Shown: piece after piece, positions 16,210-25,637 of the stretch
Numbering within the stretch: the first letter of the stretch is position 1
Layout of the letters: every line of letters begins with the position of its first letter
Source: Bradyrhizobium manausense
GTDB taxonomy: Bacteria; Pseudomonadota; Alphaproteobacteria; Rhizobiales; Xanthobacteraceae
DNA length: 64,000 bases
Direction: 5' to 3'
Assembly: GCF_018130615.1 (NCBI RefSeq)
Contig: NZ_JAFCKB010000001.1
Coordinates: 496,001-560,000, forward strand
Made by a program: the position numbers and the translations under genes
The notes under the pieces: generated by a model
What the model saw: the letters and a program-made list of their open reading frames with translations, nothing else
Databases searched by the model: none
Told to the model about the DNA's origin: nothing

Positions 16210-16982
16210 GCTGCACTCTCTGCAGCGTTCTTGGGAGCCACGCCGAGATAGGCTTCCTGCACGATCGGCGAGGCGATCACGTCGGCGGGCGGGCCGTCGG
16301 CGACAAGCTGGCCGTTGTGCAGCACGATGATGCGGTCGGCGAGCGAGCGCACCACGTCCATCTTGTGCTCGACGAGGAGGATGATCTTGCTCTTGTCTTG
16401 CTTGAGCTGGGCGATCAGGTTCAGCACGACCGGCACCTCGTCGATGCTCATGCCGGCGGTCGGCTCGTCGAACATGAAGACTCTTGGTTCGAGCGCGATC
16501 ATTAGCGCGACCTCGAGCTTGCGCTGGTCGCCATGCGACAGTGCGGTTGCGGCGACGCCGCGGCGATTGCCGAGCGCGACCTGGTCGAGGATGGCATCTG
16601 CGCGCGCGATGAGGTCGCGGCGCACCATCCAGGGACGCAGCATGTCGTAATGGGTGCCATCAGCGGCCTGCACGGCGAGGCGAACGTTCTCCTCGACGGT
16701 GAGGTTCGGAAACAGATTTGTCAGCTGGAACGCGCGTCCGAGACCGGCGCGGGTCCGCAGCGGCGCGGAATGCTGGGTGATGTCGGTGCCGTCGAACAGG
16801 ATGCTGCCGCTCGAGGCGCGGAGCTGGCCCGAGATCAGATTGAAGTAAGTGGTCTTGCCGGCGCCGTTCGGACCGACAATGGCGGTGAGCTCGCCCGGGC
16901 GGAACGTGCAGGTGACGTTGTTGACGGCGACATGCCCGCCGAAGCGGATGGTGAGGTCGCGGGTCTCGAGGGTGAGCGTCAT
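16206..16982 (-). CDS. livG: Branched-chain amino acid-type ABC transporter ATPase, LivG-like
   Basis: A 258-residue ATPase with Walker A GPNGAGKTT, the LivG-typical GLGRAFQLTNLFPNLTVEENV, Walker B VFMFDEPTAGM and switch LVEHKMDVV. The signature motif is a non-canonical LSHGDQRKLE, which is usual for LivG. ATG 16982 is chosen over a TTG two codons upstream. Between this gene and the binding-protein gene upstream there is only an 89-bp gap carrying a palindromic hairpin. Confidence 0.9.
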   Translation of the reverse strand: MTLTLETRDLTIRFGGHVAVNNVTCTFRPGELTAIVGPNGAGKTTYFNLISGQLRASSGSILFDGTDITQHSAPLRTRAGLGRAFQLTNLFPNLTVEENVRLAVQAADGTHYDMLRPWMVRRDLIARADAILDQVALGNRRGVAATALSHGDQRKLEVALMIALEPRVFMFDEPTAGMSIDEVPVVLNLIAQLKQDKSKIILLVEHKMDVVRSLADRIIVLHNGQLVADGPPADVIASPIVQEAYLGVAPKNAAESAA

Positions 16983-17035
16983 TGGCAATCTGTTGAATGA
17001 TGAGACGAAGCTGTATCCGCGATCACGCTGCGCTC

Positions 17036-17057
17036 CCTCCCCCGCACGCGGGGGAGG
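17036..17057. repeat. Palindromic hairpin (CTCCCCC repeat type) inside the liv operon
   Basis: CCTCCCCCGC (17036-17045) and GCGGGGGAGG (17048-17057) form a perfect 10-bp stem with a 2-base loop between the binding-protein gene and livG. It resembles the ACCTCTCCC palindromes at 25605 and 58645-58761. In this position it could protect the upstream message, so that binding protein exceeds permease and ATPase. Confidence 0.55.
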
Positions 17058-17071
17058 TGAAGCAAGAAAGC

Positions 17072-18256
17072 TCAGCGCTTGTTGCGGACCGGAACGTCCA
17101 TGTCCTCGATCTTCAGCTCGCGCACCGGCTCGAGCACGGCCCAGGCAACATTCGGATCGACCTTGACCTTGAAGGCGTACATACTCTGCAGCGCCTGGTG
17201 ATCCTCTTTCCGGAACACCATCTTGCCTTTCGGCGTGTCGAACTCCATGCCTTCCATCGCGGTGATCAGCTTCTCGGTGTCGGTCGACTTCGCCTTGGTG
17301 ACGGCGGCGACGACGGACATCGCGGCGGCGAAACCGCCCGCGGTGAAGAAGTCCGGCGGCGCGTTGAAGCGCTTCTGGTGCTCGGCGACGAGCCAGTCGT
17401 TCACCGGATTCTTCGGGATGTCGTAGTAATAATAGGTCGCGCCCTCCATGCCCGGCAGGCCCTTGTAGGCGGCGAGAGCCGGCAGGATATTGCCGCCGGT
17501 CGAGAGCTCGATGCCGTAGCGCTTCGGATCCATGTCCTGGAGCTTCGCCAGCGGATTGCCGGCGCCGGCCCAGATCACCCAGATCACCTTGCGGCCCGGC
17601 TTGTCCTTCAGCGCGTCGAATAGGCGCTGGCCGACCGCGGTGAAGTCGGTCGTGCTGGTCGGCGCATATTCTTCCGCGGCGAGCGTCGCGCCGGTCTTGG
17701 CGAGGGCCTCCTTGAAGGCGGCGACGCCGTCACGGCCGAAGGCATAGTCTTGCGCCAGTGTTGCAACGGTGACGCCCTGCTTGCCGATCGCGACCGCATT
17801 CGAGATCGCGTCCTGCGACGAGTTGCGCGCGGTACGGAAGATGTAGCGATTCCACTTTTCTCCGGTAATCTGGTCCGCGACTGCAGGCTCGACGATCAGG
17901 ATCTTCTTGTTCTCCTCGGCAACGGGGAGAATGGCGAGCGCTGCGGCCGACGACGTCGTGCCGATCGCGATGTCGGCCTTGTCGTCCTGATAGGCTTCCG
18001 CGAGCGCGGCCTTCGAAAGATCAGGCTTGCCCTGGTCGTCCTTGGTGATGATGACGATCTTGCGACCGTCGAGCGTCATCGTGCCCTTGGTGGCGTATTC
18101 AAAGCCCATCTGCAGGCCGGTCTCGGTCTGCTTGGCATAGGCTTCGAGCGGGCCGGTCTTGCCGTAGATCAGCGCGACCTTGAGATCGTCTGCGTGCGCG
18201 GAGGCGGCCGCGGCCAAGCCGAGGATGGTTGTTGTTATGATGAGTGATCGACGCAC
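17072..18256 (-). CDS. ABC transporter substrate-binding protein, Liv type (Peripla_BP_6)
   Basis: This 394-residue protein has a signal peptide (MRRSLIITTTILGLAAAASAHA, cleavage about residue 22) and a type I periplasmic binding fold (VALIYGKTGPLEAYAKQTETG; GTTSSAAALAILPVAEENK). It starts at GTG 18256, behind a very strong AGGAGGG 8 bases away. It is the first gene of the liv-type operon and delivers the ligand to LivHM. Ligand identity is unknown; the adjacent CoA-transferase and sigma-54 region may hint at an organic acid, but that is speculation. Confidence 0.88.
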   Translation of the reverse strand: MRRSLIITTTILGLAAAASAHADDLKVALIYGKTGPLEAYAKQTETGLQMGFEYATKGTMTLDGRKIVIITKDDQGKPDLSKAALAEAYQDDKADIAIGTTSSAAALAILPVAEENKKILIVEPAVADQITGEKWNRYIFRTARNSSQDAISNAVAIGKQGVTVATLAQDYAFGRDGVAAFKEALAKTGATLAAEEYAPTSTTDFTAVGQRLFDALKDKPGRKVIWVIWAGAGNPLAKLQDMDPKRYGIELSTGGNILPALAAYKGLPGMEGATYYYYDIPKNPVNDWLVAEHQKRFNAPPDFFTAGGFAAAMSVVAAVTKAKSTDTEKLITAMEGMEFDTPKGKMVFRKEDHQALQSMYAFKVKVDPNVAWAVLEPVRELKIEDMDVPVRNKR

Positions 18257-18359
18257 GATGGTCCCTCCTGATTAGGATTTTCTGGGCAATAGCGATTTGC
18301 ACAGCCTGACGCACATTGCAATTCAACCTTCCGGCCGAGACTCCGCATGCGAGGCTGCA

Positions 18360-20408
18360 TCATTTTTGAGCCAGCCGCGCAGCCTGTTGCGCGCCGGTAT
18401 CTGACGCCGCACCTTCGATCTGACGCCAATCCGATTGCGCCTCGTCGGCGCTCTCGAAAATATGCGGCGCGACGCCGCGCCGCTCCAGCGCCTCGCCGAG
18501 CTTGATGCGCAGGAAGCCCGACGTGGTGTAGCGGGATACGCCGACATAGAAGCGATCGACCAGGCCGCGCACCATGGCCGAATAGTCGTCCAGCAGCTCC
18601 GGCAGTATCGAGAAGTTGTCATAATTGACGATGGCGTAAACCTTGCGGCCGAGCGGGCTGAGCCTGGCCGCGACAATTCGCCCGATCTCGTCGATCTCGG
18701 CCTTGCTGCGCAAGGGATAGCGCTCGAGATTGATGAAGAACAGGTTCTGCTCCTCGTCGAGGCTGAAGCGCTGGTCGAGCGGGATGGTCAGCAGCCGTTC
18801 GCGCAGGTCCATAGGGCCGTCGCGGAAGATGCGCGCATCCATCAGGGCGGGATCGCGCGGGATCAGCGGCTTGAAATCCATCAGGCGCAGGATATCGCGC
18901 TCGATGTCGATGCCGGGCGCGACTTCCATGAGCTCGAGCCCGTCGGGGCGCAGCGCGAAGACGCAGCGCTCGGTGACATAAAGCACCCGCTGCCCGCGCG
19001 CCGCGGCGAACGGGCCGCTGAAGGTGACGTGCTCGACCGCGTCGACGAATTTGCGCGATTTCGCTTCCTCGACGATGGCGAGACGTCCGTCCTCGACCGC
19101 GATGCGCTGCTTGCCGGCGGCAAAGGTGCCGACGAACACGACCTCCTTGGCGTTCTGGCTGATGTTGATGAAGCCGCCGGCGCCGGCAAGCTTCGGCCCG
19201 AACTTGCTGACATTGAGATTGCCGGTGCGATCGACCTGCGCGAGCCCGAGAAAGGCGGCATCCAGGCCGCCGCCGTCATAGAAGTCGAACTGATAGGGCT
19301 GGTCGATCACGGCCTGGGTGTTGATCGCCGCGCCAAAATCGATGCCGCTTGCGGGAATGCCGCCGATCACGCCGGGTTCCGCGGTCAGCGTGATCAGGTC
19401 GATGATGCGCTCTTCATTGGCGACGGAGGCAATGCCCTCGGGCATGCCGATACCGAGATTGACCACGCTGTTGGCCTTCAGCTCGAAGGCTGCGCGGCGC
19501 GCGATGATCTTGCGCTCGCTCAGCGGCATCAGCGGCAGCGAGGCCGCGCGCACCCGGATCTCGCTGGAGAAAGCGGGATTATATTGCGTGCCAAACGTCT
19601 GCCAGTGATGCTCGGGCTTGGCCACGACGACGCAGTCGACCAGCACGCCGGGAATCTTGACCTGGCGCGGATTGAGGCTGCCGCTCTCGGCCACCCGCTC
19701 GACCTGCGCGATGACGATGCCGCCGGAATTGTGTGCGGCCATGGCAATCGCCAGCGCCTCCAGCGTCAGCGCCTCCTTCTCCATGGTCAGATTGCCGTCG
19801 GGATCGCCGGTGGTGGCGCGGATGATTCCGACATTGATCGGGAAGGTCCGATAGAGCAGGCATTCTTCACCGCGCAGCGTGATCAGCTCCACCATGTCCT
19901 CGGTGGTGCGCGCATTGAGCTTGCCGCCGCCGTGCCTGGGATCGACGAAGGTGCCCATGCCGACGCGGGTGATGTGGCCCGGCCGGTGTGCCGCGATGTC
20001 GCGGAACAGATGCGTGATCACGCCCTGCGGCAGGTTGTAGGCCTCGATCTGATTGGCGATGGCGAGCTGCTGGAGCTTTGGCGCAAGACCCCAGTGCCCG
20101 CCGATCACGCGGCGCACCAGGCCTTCATGCGCGAAATGATTGAGGCCGCGATGCTTGCCGTCGCCCTGGCCCGCCGCATAGACCAGCGTGAGGTTGCGTG
20201 GCTTGCCCTGCGTGTAGGGCGCATCGCCCTCGCTCGCCAGATAAAGTTCCTCCAGCGCCAGCGCGATCTCCTCGGCAAAGCCGATGCCGACGAAGCCGCC
20301 GGTGGCGACCGTGTCGCCGTCGCGGATCAGCATGACGGCCTCGGCCGCCGTGACGATCTTGCCCTTCTCTGAATTGGGCAGGTAAGCCAAGGCGGGATGC
20401 TGGCTCAC
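18360..20408 (-). CDS. Acyl-CoA:acetate/3-ketoacid CoA-transferase, fused alpha-beta subunits
   Basis: This 682-residue protein carries both halves of a class I CoA-transferase: an N-terminal alpha part with the CoA-binding loop [11 protein letters not shown] (about 37-47) and a C-terminal beta part with LGIGMPEG and the TAEPGVIGG segment, where the Glu (about E344) is the likely covalent CoA carrier. It moves CoA between carboxylic acids. An extra C-terminal region of ~150 residues follows. GTG 20408 is chosen because GGAGG lies 7 bases upstream; an ATG 15 bases earlier would overlap that ribosome site. It is probably co-expressed with the MHS symporter upstream, which would import the acid. 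Confidence 0.88.
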   Translation of the reverse strand: MSQHPALAYLPNSEKGKIVTAAEAVMLIRDGDTVATGGFVGIGFAEEIALALEELYLASEGDAPYTQGKPRNLTLVYAAGQGDGKHRGLNHFAHEGLVRRVIGGHWGLAPKLQQLAIANQIEAYNLPQGVITHLFRDIAAHRPGHITRVGMGTFVDPRHGGGKLNARTTEDMVELITLRGEECLLYRTFPINVGIIRATTGDPDGNLTMEKEALTLEALAIAMAAHNSGGIVIAQVERVAESGSLNPRQVKIPGVLVDCVVVAKPEHHWQTFGTQYNPAFSSEIRVRAASLPLMPLSERKIIARRAAFELKANSVVNLGIGMPEGIASVANEERIIDLITLTAEPGVIGGIPASGIDFGAAINTQAVIDQPYQFDFYDGGGLDAAFLGLAQVDRTGNLNVSKFGPKLAGAGGFINISQNAKEVVFVGTFAAGKQRIAVEDGRLAIVEEAKSRKFVDAVEHVTFSGPFAAARGQRVLYVTERCVFALRPDGLELMEVAPGIDIERDILRLMDFKPLIPRDPALMDARIFRDGPMDLRERLLTIPLDQRFSLDEEQNLFFINLERYPLRSKAEIDEIGRIVAARLSPLGRKVYAIVNYDNFSILPELLDDYSAMVRGLVDRFYVGVSRYTTSGFLRIKLGEALERRGVAPHIFESADEAQSDWRQIEGAASDTGAQQAARLAQK

Positions 20409-20435
20409 GGCGTGTCCTCCCATGTTGTCTTGTCA

Positions 20436-20465
20436 GGAGCGGCCTGCAATGGCCGCTCCGTTTTT
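20436..20465 (+). terminator. Rho-independent terminator read on the plus strand
   Basis: GGAGCGGCC (20436-20444), loop tgcaat, GGCCGCTCC (20451-20459), then G and TTTTT. The stem is perfect, but the T tract points in the plus direction, opposite to both flanking genes. It may stop antisense transcription into the symporter-CoA-transferase operon, or act only as a hairpin in the minus-strand message. Confidence 0.6.
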
Positions 20466-20481
20466 GCGGCTCCGTCCGGAG

Positions 20482-21786
20482 CTAACCGACCTTGCGCGTT
20501 TCGGTGGCGAAATAGACCGAGACGATCGTGATGATAGCGAGCGCGATCATGTAAAGCGAGATCGGCCAGGTCGCCGGCGCATAGGCCGTCATCAGGCCCG
20601 TCGCGATCAACGGCGACAGCGCGCCGGCGAAGATCGAGGCGAGATTGTAGCCGAGCGAGACGCCGCTATAGCGCACCTTGGTGCCGAACAGCTCGGAGAG
20701 GAAGCTCGCCTGCGGCCCGTACATAGCGGCGTGGCCGACGGCGAGGCCCAGCACGATCGCGATCCAGGCGAGTTGCGGGTTCTTGGTCGAAAGCAGCATG
20801 AACAGCGGGAACGACATCAGCGCCGAGAACACGGCACCGAAGATGTAGATCGGCCGCCGCCCGACCCGGTCGGACAGTGCGCCGAAGGCCGGAATGGTGA
20901 AGGTCTCGACGGCGGCGGCGATCAGCACGCCGTTGAGCATGTCCTGCTTGTTCATGCCGAGCGACTGCGTCGCATAGGCCAGCACGAAGGTGGCGTAGAT
21001 GTAGAAGAAGCCGTTCTCTGCAAAGCGCGCGCCCATCGCGAGCAGGATGTTCTTCGGATACATCCGGATCGCCTCGAGGATCGGCATCTTCACGTCCTGC
21101 TTGGTATCCTTGACCTTCTGGAACTCCGGCGATTCCGCGATGGTGAAGCGGATCCACAGGCCGACCAGCACCAGCGCCATCGAGAACAGGAACGGGATGC
21201 GCCAGCCCCAGGCCAGCAGCTGCGCGTCCGTCAGCATCGCCGAGACCACCGAGAACACCAGCGTGCCGAGCACGAGGCCGAGCGGCGCGCCGAGTTGCGG
21301 CCAGCTTCCGTAGAAGCCCTTCTTGTCCGCGGGCGCATGTTCGACCGCCATCAGCACCGCGCCGCCCCATTCGCCGCCAAGGCCAAAGCCCTGGATCAGG
21401 CGGCAGGTGACCAGCAGGACCGCGGCCCAGATGCCGGCGGTGTCATAGGTCGGAAGGAATCCGATCGCCGCCGTCGCCGCGCCCATGATCAGCAGCGTGA
21501 GATACAGCATGGTCTTGCGGCCGATCTTGTCGCCGTAATGGCCGAACACGACCCCGCCGAGCGGGCGCGCGATGAAGCCGAGCGCATAGGTCGCGAACGC
21601 CAGCAGCGTGCCCATCATCGGGTCGAAGGTCGGAAAGAACAGCTTGTTGAAGATCAGCGCCGCGGCGGTGCCATAGAGGAAGAAATCGTACCACTCGATG
21701 GCCGTGCCGATCAGGCTCGCGGTGGCGACCGTGACGTGCGAGGGCTGTCTCGCCTGAAGCTGATGGACTGAGATCGCTTCACTCAT
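20482..21786 (-). CDS. MFS transporter, metabolite:H+ symporter (MHS) family
   Basis: A 434-residue, 12-helix transporter. MHS-family marks are GFGLGGEWGGAVLMAVEHAP around residue 135, the loop DKIGRK (after helix 2) and FGHYGDKIGRKTML. Members such as the alpha-ketoglutarate, proline/betaine or shikimate permeases co-import organic acids with protons. ATG 21786 has GGAGG 7 bases upstream. A near-consensus sigma-54 promoter lies 61 bp ahead of the start and the gene for a sigma-54 activator lies directly upstream. Together with the downstream CoA-transferase this looks like an uptake-and-activation unit for a carboxylic acid. Confidence 0.88.
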   Translation of the reverse strand: MSEAISVHQLQARQPSHVTVATASLIGTAIEWYDFFLYGTAAALIFNKLFFPTFDPMMGTLLAFATYALGFIARPLGGVVFGHYGDKIGRKTMLYLTLLIMGAATAAIGFLPTYDTAGIWAAVLLVTCRLIQGFGLGGEWGGAVLMAVEHAPADKKGFYGSWPQLGAPLGLVLGTLVFSVVSAMLTDAQLLAWGWRIPFLFSMALVLVGLWIRFTIAESPEFQKVKDTKQDVKMPILEAIRMYPKNILLAMGARFAENGFFYIYATFVLAYATQSLGMNKQDMLNGVLIAAAVETFTIPAFGALSDRVGRRPIYIFGAVFSALMSFPLFMLLSTKNPQLAWIAIVLGLAVGHAAMYGPQASFLSELFGTKVRYSGVSLGYNLASIFAGALSPLIATGLMTAYAPATWPISLYMIALAIITIVSVYFATETRKVG

Positions 21787-21846
21787 CTTGCGTCCTCCCT
21801 GGTTGCAAATGCGCATGTGCAGCACGCGTCATTGTGCAAAGCGAAG

Positions 21847-21862
21847 AGCAAGGTCTGCGCCA
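21847..21862 (-). promoter_or_regulatory. Sigma-54 (-24/-12) promoter of the MHS symporter gene
   Basis: On the minus strand the sequence is TGGCGCA-GACC-TTGCT. The GG and GC doublets have the exact spacing of the RpoN consensus TGGCAC-N5-TTGCW. It lies 61 bp upstream of the symporter ATG, and the adjacent upstream gene encodes a sigma-54 activator. TTGTGCAAA occurs on both sides (21832-21840 and 21875-21883). Confidence 0.75.
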
Positions 21863-21981
21863 GATGCCGTCGGCTTGTGCAAAACGACGGAAAATCCAGC
21901 AGATTCAGTCTGGGCGGCGTAGCCAAGGCGCAACGCGCCCTGTCAGGAATCCGAGACTCCGGACACGCATTGTCTCGAAAC

Positions 21982-23424
21982 TCAGACGGATTCGGTGCCC
22001 GAGGCGAGGCCGAACTTGGCGAGCTTCTTGTAAAAGGTCGCGCGCGAGATCTGGAGCATCTTTGCGGCTTCCGAAATCTGACCGTGGCTGGCGGCGAGCG
22101 CCTGTTCGAGTGTGTGCTTCTCGAATTCGGCTTCCGCCTCGGCATAAGGCAGGACGAGACCGGCCGGCCGCATGGGTGCCGCGGGAATCGCCTCCGCCCC
22201 AACGGGGAGAATGCGATCGAAGTCGTCGCTGGTGAGGCGCCCCGAATCGCTCAGGATCAGGGCGCGTTCCAGGATATTGCGCAGCTCGCGGACATTGCCG
22301 GGCCAGCCATAGCGCGCAAGCGCAGCCAGACCGCTCGGCGTAATCCTGACGTTGAGATAGTCGCCGGACGCGCTGATGTCGTCGAGCAGCCGTCCGCAGA
22401 TCTCGGGCAGGTCGTCCAGGCAGTGGCGCAGGGGCGGCAGCACGATCGAGAGCACGTTAAGCCGGTAGTAGAGATCGGCGCGGAACGTCCCCTCGCTGAC
22501 CCGCTTGTGCAGGTCGACATTGGTGGCCGCTATGACGCGCACGTCGACCTTGCTGATCTTGTCGGAGCCGAGCGGCTCGATCTCGCGCTCCTGCAACACG
22601 CGCAACAGCTTCGCCTGCAATTGCAGCGGCATCTCGCCGATCTCGTCGAGAAACAGCGTGCCGCCGTCGGCGACCCGGAATTTTCCCTCGCGTCCCTTGC
22701 GATCGGCGCCGGTATAGGCCCCCGGCGCGGCGCCGAAGAACTCCGATTCGATCAGCGTATCGGGGATCGCGGCGACGTTGACGCTGACGAACGGCTTCTC
22801 GGCGCGGGATGACGCGTTGTGGATGGCCTGCGCCAGCATCTCCTTGCCGGTGCCGGTCTCTCCGGTGAGCAGAACGGTGACGCTCTGGCGCGCGGCACGG
22901 GCTGCAAGCTCCTTGGCCTGTGCGATGCCCGCGGTTGAACCGACATAGTCGTCGAAGGTGAAGCGTGCGGCGCGCGCATGGGACAATTGCCGTCGCGCCA
23001 GCCGCAGATCGTTCTCAAGCTGGGCGACGCGACCGAGCAACGGCTTCAGGCCCTCGAGGCGGTCATAAAGCACGAAGCCGATCGCGCCGATGATGTTCCC
23101 CTTCTCGTCCTCGATCGGCATCCGGGTCACGACGAGTTGCTGGCCGCCGAGCTCCATGATGTCGAGGATGATCGGCTCTCCCGTTTCCACGACCCTTCGC
23201 ATCAGGCTGTTGGGAATGACCTCCTCGATCGGGCGGCCAAGCGCTTCTGATTCATGCGAGAGGCCGATCGCGGTGACATATTTCTCATTGACATACACCA
23301 CGCGTCCGCTGCGATCGATGGCGATGGCGCCCTCGCACAGATGCTCGAGCCGCTCGAACAGCGTCTCCATGGCGCGTGCGCGGATATAGGCGGGATCGCT
23401 GACGACGGAGACGGGGGTGGCCAT
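21982..23424 (-). CDS. Sigma-54-dependent transcriptional activator, PAS-AAA+-Fis
   Basis: This 480-residue regulator has an N-terminal PAS domain (about 20-120), a coiled linker, a sigma-54 AAA+ domain (Walker A GETGTGKE 188-195; GAYTGA 235-240; Walker B GGTLFLDE 254-261; later [11 protein letters not shown]) and a C-terminal Fis helix-turn-helix ([23 protein letters not shown]). The sigma-54 contact loop is GAYTGA rather than the usual GAFTGA, a substitution known in some active members. It has no receiver domain, so the PAS domain probably senses a ligand directly. The next gene downstream carries a -24/-12 promoter, its likely target. Confidence 0.92.
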   Translation of the reverse strand: MATPVSVVSDPAYIRARAMETLFERLEHLCEGAIAIDRSGRVVYVNEKYVTAIGLSHESEALGRPIEEVIPNSLMRRVVETGEPIILDIMELGGQQLVVTRMPIEDEKGNIIGAIGFVLYDRLEGLKPLLGRVAQLENDLRLARRQLSHARAARFTFDDYVGSTAGIAQAKELAARAARQSVTVLLTGETGTGKEMLAQAIHNASSRAEKPFVSVNVAAIPDTLIESEFFGAAPGAYTGADRKGREGKFRVADGGTLFLDEIGEMPLQLQAKLLRVLQEREIEPLGSDKISKVDVRVIAATNVDLHKRVSEGTFRADLYYRLNVLSIVLPPLRHCLDDLPEICGRLLDDISASGDYLNVRITPSGLAALARYGWPGNVRELRNILERALILSDSGRLTSDDFDRILPVGAEAIPAAPMRPAGLVLPYAEAEAEFEKHTLEQALAASHGQISEAAKMLQISRATFYKKLAKFGLASGTESV

Positions 23425-23596
23425 GGCGTGCCTCGCGGGAAGCCCGTCTGTTTATTACCAAAAGCGCAGGTATTTCAAAGGGAGAAATGGGGCGTTTGGA
23501 GCCCGACCTATATTCGGTCGTCGTCACGGGTTCGCGCTTTGCGCGCCCCGGGACGACACCGAGATTGTTGCTCTACCGTTGCGTGCCCTGCCGCCG

Positions 23597-25342
23597 TTAC
23601 CGCCGATATCCGCTCGCCCGCGAATAACCTTGGCGGTTCTGCTGCATCGGGCGGGCGGAGACGCTGGCGCGGGACTCGCTCGAGGCGGGGGTGGCGAGCT
23701 TCAGCTCCTCAAGGAAGATCGGGCGGGCGAAATAATAGCCCTGCGCGTAACGGATCTTGGTGGCGGCCTGGAGATAGGCGAGCTCCTCGTAAGACTCGAG
23801 GCCCTCGGCGATCACGGTCATGCCGAGCGCTTCGCTCAAGGATTCGATCGCGCGCAAAATGCCCTGGCTGCGCGGGCGCTTATGGATGTCGGTGATGAAG
23901 GAGCGGTCGATCTTGATCTCGTCGGCGGTGATGTCGGCGAGCGCCGACAGCGACGAATAGCCAGTGCCGAAATCGTCGATGGAGACGCCGACGCCGAGCT
24001 TGCGGAACATCGGCAGGATCTCGCTCTGAAAATGATTCTTGGCGACGAAGGCGTCTTCGGTCACCTCGATCATGAAGCGTTGCGGAAAGCCGGTCTCGTC
24101 CAGGGCCAGTGCAAAGCTGCGCATGAACTCGGGATTGCCGGCCTGCTTGGCCGCGACGTTGATGCTGATGGTCGCTTCCGCGCCGAACGTCTCGTTGATC
24201 AGGTCGATCGACTTGACGATCTCGGCCAGCACGAGATGGGTCAGCTCGTCGATCAGCCCGAGCTCGCTGGCGAGATTGATGAACGAGCCGGGCGCCTGGA
24301 TCACGCCCTCGTCGTCGCGCAGGCGCACCAGCGCCTCGATGCCCTTCACGGCTTGCGTGCGGATGTCGACCTTGGACTGGAAGGCGCAGCAAAAGCGCTT
24401 TTCGAGAATGGCGAGCCGCAGCGACTGCTCGATCTTCATCCGCGCCAACGCTTCGCGCTCCATGCCGGAATCGAAGAAGGCCGCCGTCCCCTTGCCGTTG
24501 TTCTTGATGCGGTACATCGCGATGTCGGCGTTCTGGCGCAGCGTCTCGAAGTTGCGGCCATGATCGGGATAGAGGCTGACACCGACCGAGGTGGAGGCGA
24601 AGATTTCCGAATGGTCGATGAAGAACGGTGCGGTCAGCCGCTCCAGCGTCGACTTCATGAATTCGGCGACTTCCTCCTGGCTCTGGATCGGCGAAAGCAG
24701 CAGCAGGAATTCGTCGCCGGAGATGCGCGACAGCATGTCGGAATCGCGCAAGTCGCGTCCGAGCCGTTTCGACAGCTCCACCAGCAGCGCATCGCCGACG
24801 GCGTGGCCATAATAGTCGTTGATGTGCTTGAAGTTGTCGACGTCGAGAAAGGCCAGCGCGAAACGCTCGTCGGCGCGGTCACGCGCCAGGAGGCTGTTGG
24901 CGCGATGTTCGATCACGCGTCGCGAGGGCAGGCCGGTGAGCTCATCGAAATAGGCCGAGCGGAACAGCTGGTCTTCAAAGTTCTTCTGCTCGGTGATGTC
25001 GGAGGACGCCGAGATCAGCAGTTCCTGTCCGGCGAGGCGGACCGGGCGATGGGTGGTCAGCAGCACCTGGCGCGCGGCTCCGTCGTGGAGTGCTTCTTCG
25101 GAGATGACAGGCTGGCCGGACTTCAATGCCTGCTGGCAGGCTTCGCGGCGCGGCGCGAGATCGGGCGAGGGCCGGCTGCCGTCCATGCCGAGCTGGGACG
25201 CTGCGACATCGTTAACCAGCAGGAGCTTGCCCTGCGCGTCCTGCACGGTCAGGCCGGCAGGCAGCATTCTAACGATTTCCTTGAGAAATCCGAGTTCGGC
25301 TTCACTCGCGCCGTTATATGCGTTGTCGTTCATAGAAGCCAT
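23597..25342 (-). CDS. PAS-GGDEF-EAL protein, probable c-di-GMP phosphodiesterase
   Basis: This 581-residue soluble protein has a PAS domain (about 15-120), a GGDEF domain whose motif is SGDEF, with an RxxD site (RDSD) five residues ahead, and an EAL domain (GIEALVRLRD, EVTEDAF, DDFGTGYSSL, EIKIDRSF, AEGLES). Loss of the first glycine often removes cyclase activity, leaving a GTP- or c-di-GMP-binding regulatory domain. The EAL residues look complete, so net c-di-GMP breakdown is likely. A disordered Gln/Ser/Arg tail ends the protein. A second ATG three codons in could also be used. Confidence 0.88.
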   Translation of the reverse strand: MASMNDNAYNGASEAELGFLKEIVRMLPAGLTVQDAQGKLLLVNDVAASQLGMDGSRPSPDLAPRREACQQALKSGQPVISEEALHDGAARQVLLTTHRPVRLAGQELLISASSDITEQKNFEDQLFRSAYFDELTGLPSRRVIEHRANSLLARDRADERFALAFLDVDNFKHINDYYGHAVGDALLVELSKRLGRDLRDSDMLSRISGDEFLLLLSPIQSQEEVAEFMKSTLERLTAPFFIDHSEIFASTSVGVSLYPDHGRNFETLRQNADIAMYRIKNNGKGTAAFFDSGMEREALARMKIEQSLRLAILEKRFCCAFQSKVDIRTQAVKGIEALVRLRDDEGVIQAPGSFINLASELGLIDELTHLVLAEIVKSIDLINETFGAEATISINVAAKQAGNPEFMRSFALALDETGFPQRFMIEVTEDAFVAKNHFQSEILPMFRKLGVGVSIDDFGTGYSSLSALADITADEIKIDRSFITDIHKRPRSQGILRAIESLSEALGMTVIAEGLESYEELAYLQAATKIRYAQGYYFARPIFLEELKLATPASSESRASVSARPMQQNRQGYSRASGYRR

Positions 25343-25604
25343 GAATCTTGTTGTTCAGCGCGCGTTTGCAATGGGCGCGATCATGCGCAGTTCCCTCTTA
25401 GGTTTGGTTAAGGGGTCCGCAGAAATACGGGGGTGTTTTGCGAGAAACTTGGCGCGTCGCGACGCGCGCCGCCGATCGTCATTAACAGAAGGTCAACAGC
25501 GCGTGCGAAAGCGCGAGCAACGCGCGCGGCTCTCTTTCGCTTTCGCGCGGCTCGTTGCGCCATGGGCGTTGATTGAATCTGCGACGTGAGCTCCGGGATC
25601 GGTC

Positions 25605-25629
25605 CACCTCTCCCCGTCGGGGAGAGGTG
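25605..25629. repeat. Palindromic hairpin, CACCTCTCCCC type
   Basis: CACCTCTCCCC, loop gtc, GGGGAGAGGTG is a perfect 11-bp stem just past the stop codon of the HWE kinase gene. It belongs to the same dispersed palindrome family as 58645-58761 and may end or protect the kinase message. Confidence 0.65.
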
Positions 25630-25637
25630 ACCCAACT

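Noticed and set aside
14480-16216. A single long minus-strand frame that would fuse livF-region codons with LivH
   Set aside because: Only the part after GTG 15490 is LivH; the earlier part is out of frame with the clearly real livF.
18435-20372. A 645-codon plus-strand frame
   Set aside because: Antisense shadow of the fused CoA-transferase, with no ribosome site or recognisable motif.
23417-25411. A 664-codon plus-strand frame
   Set aside because: Antisense to the PAS-GGDEF-EAL gene, whose motifs leave no doubt about the coding strand.
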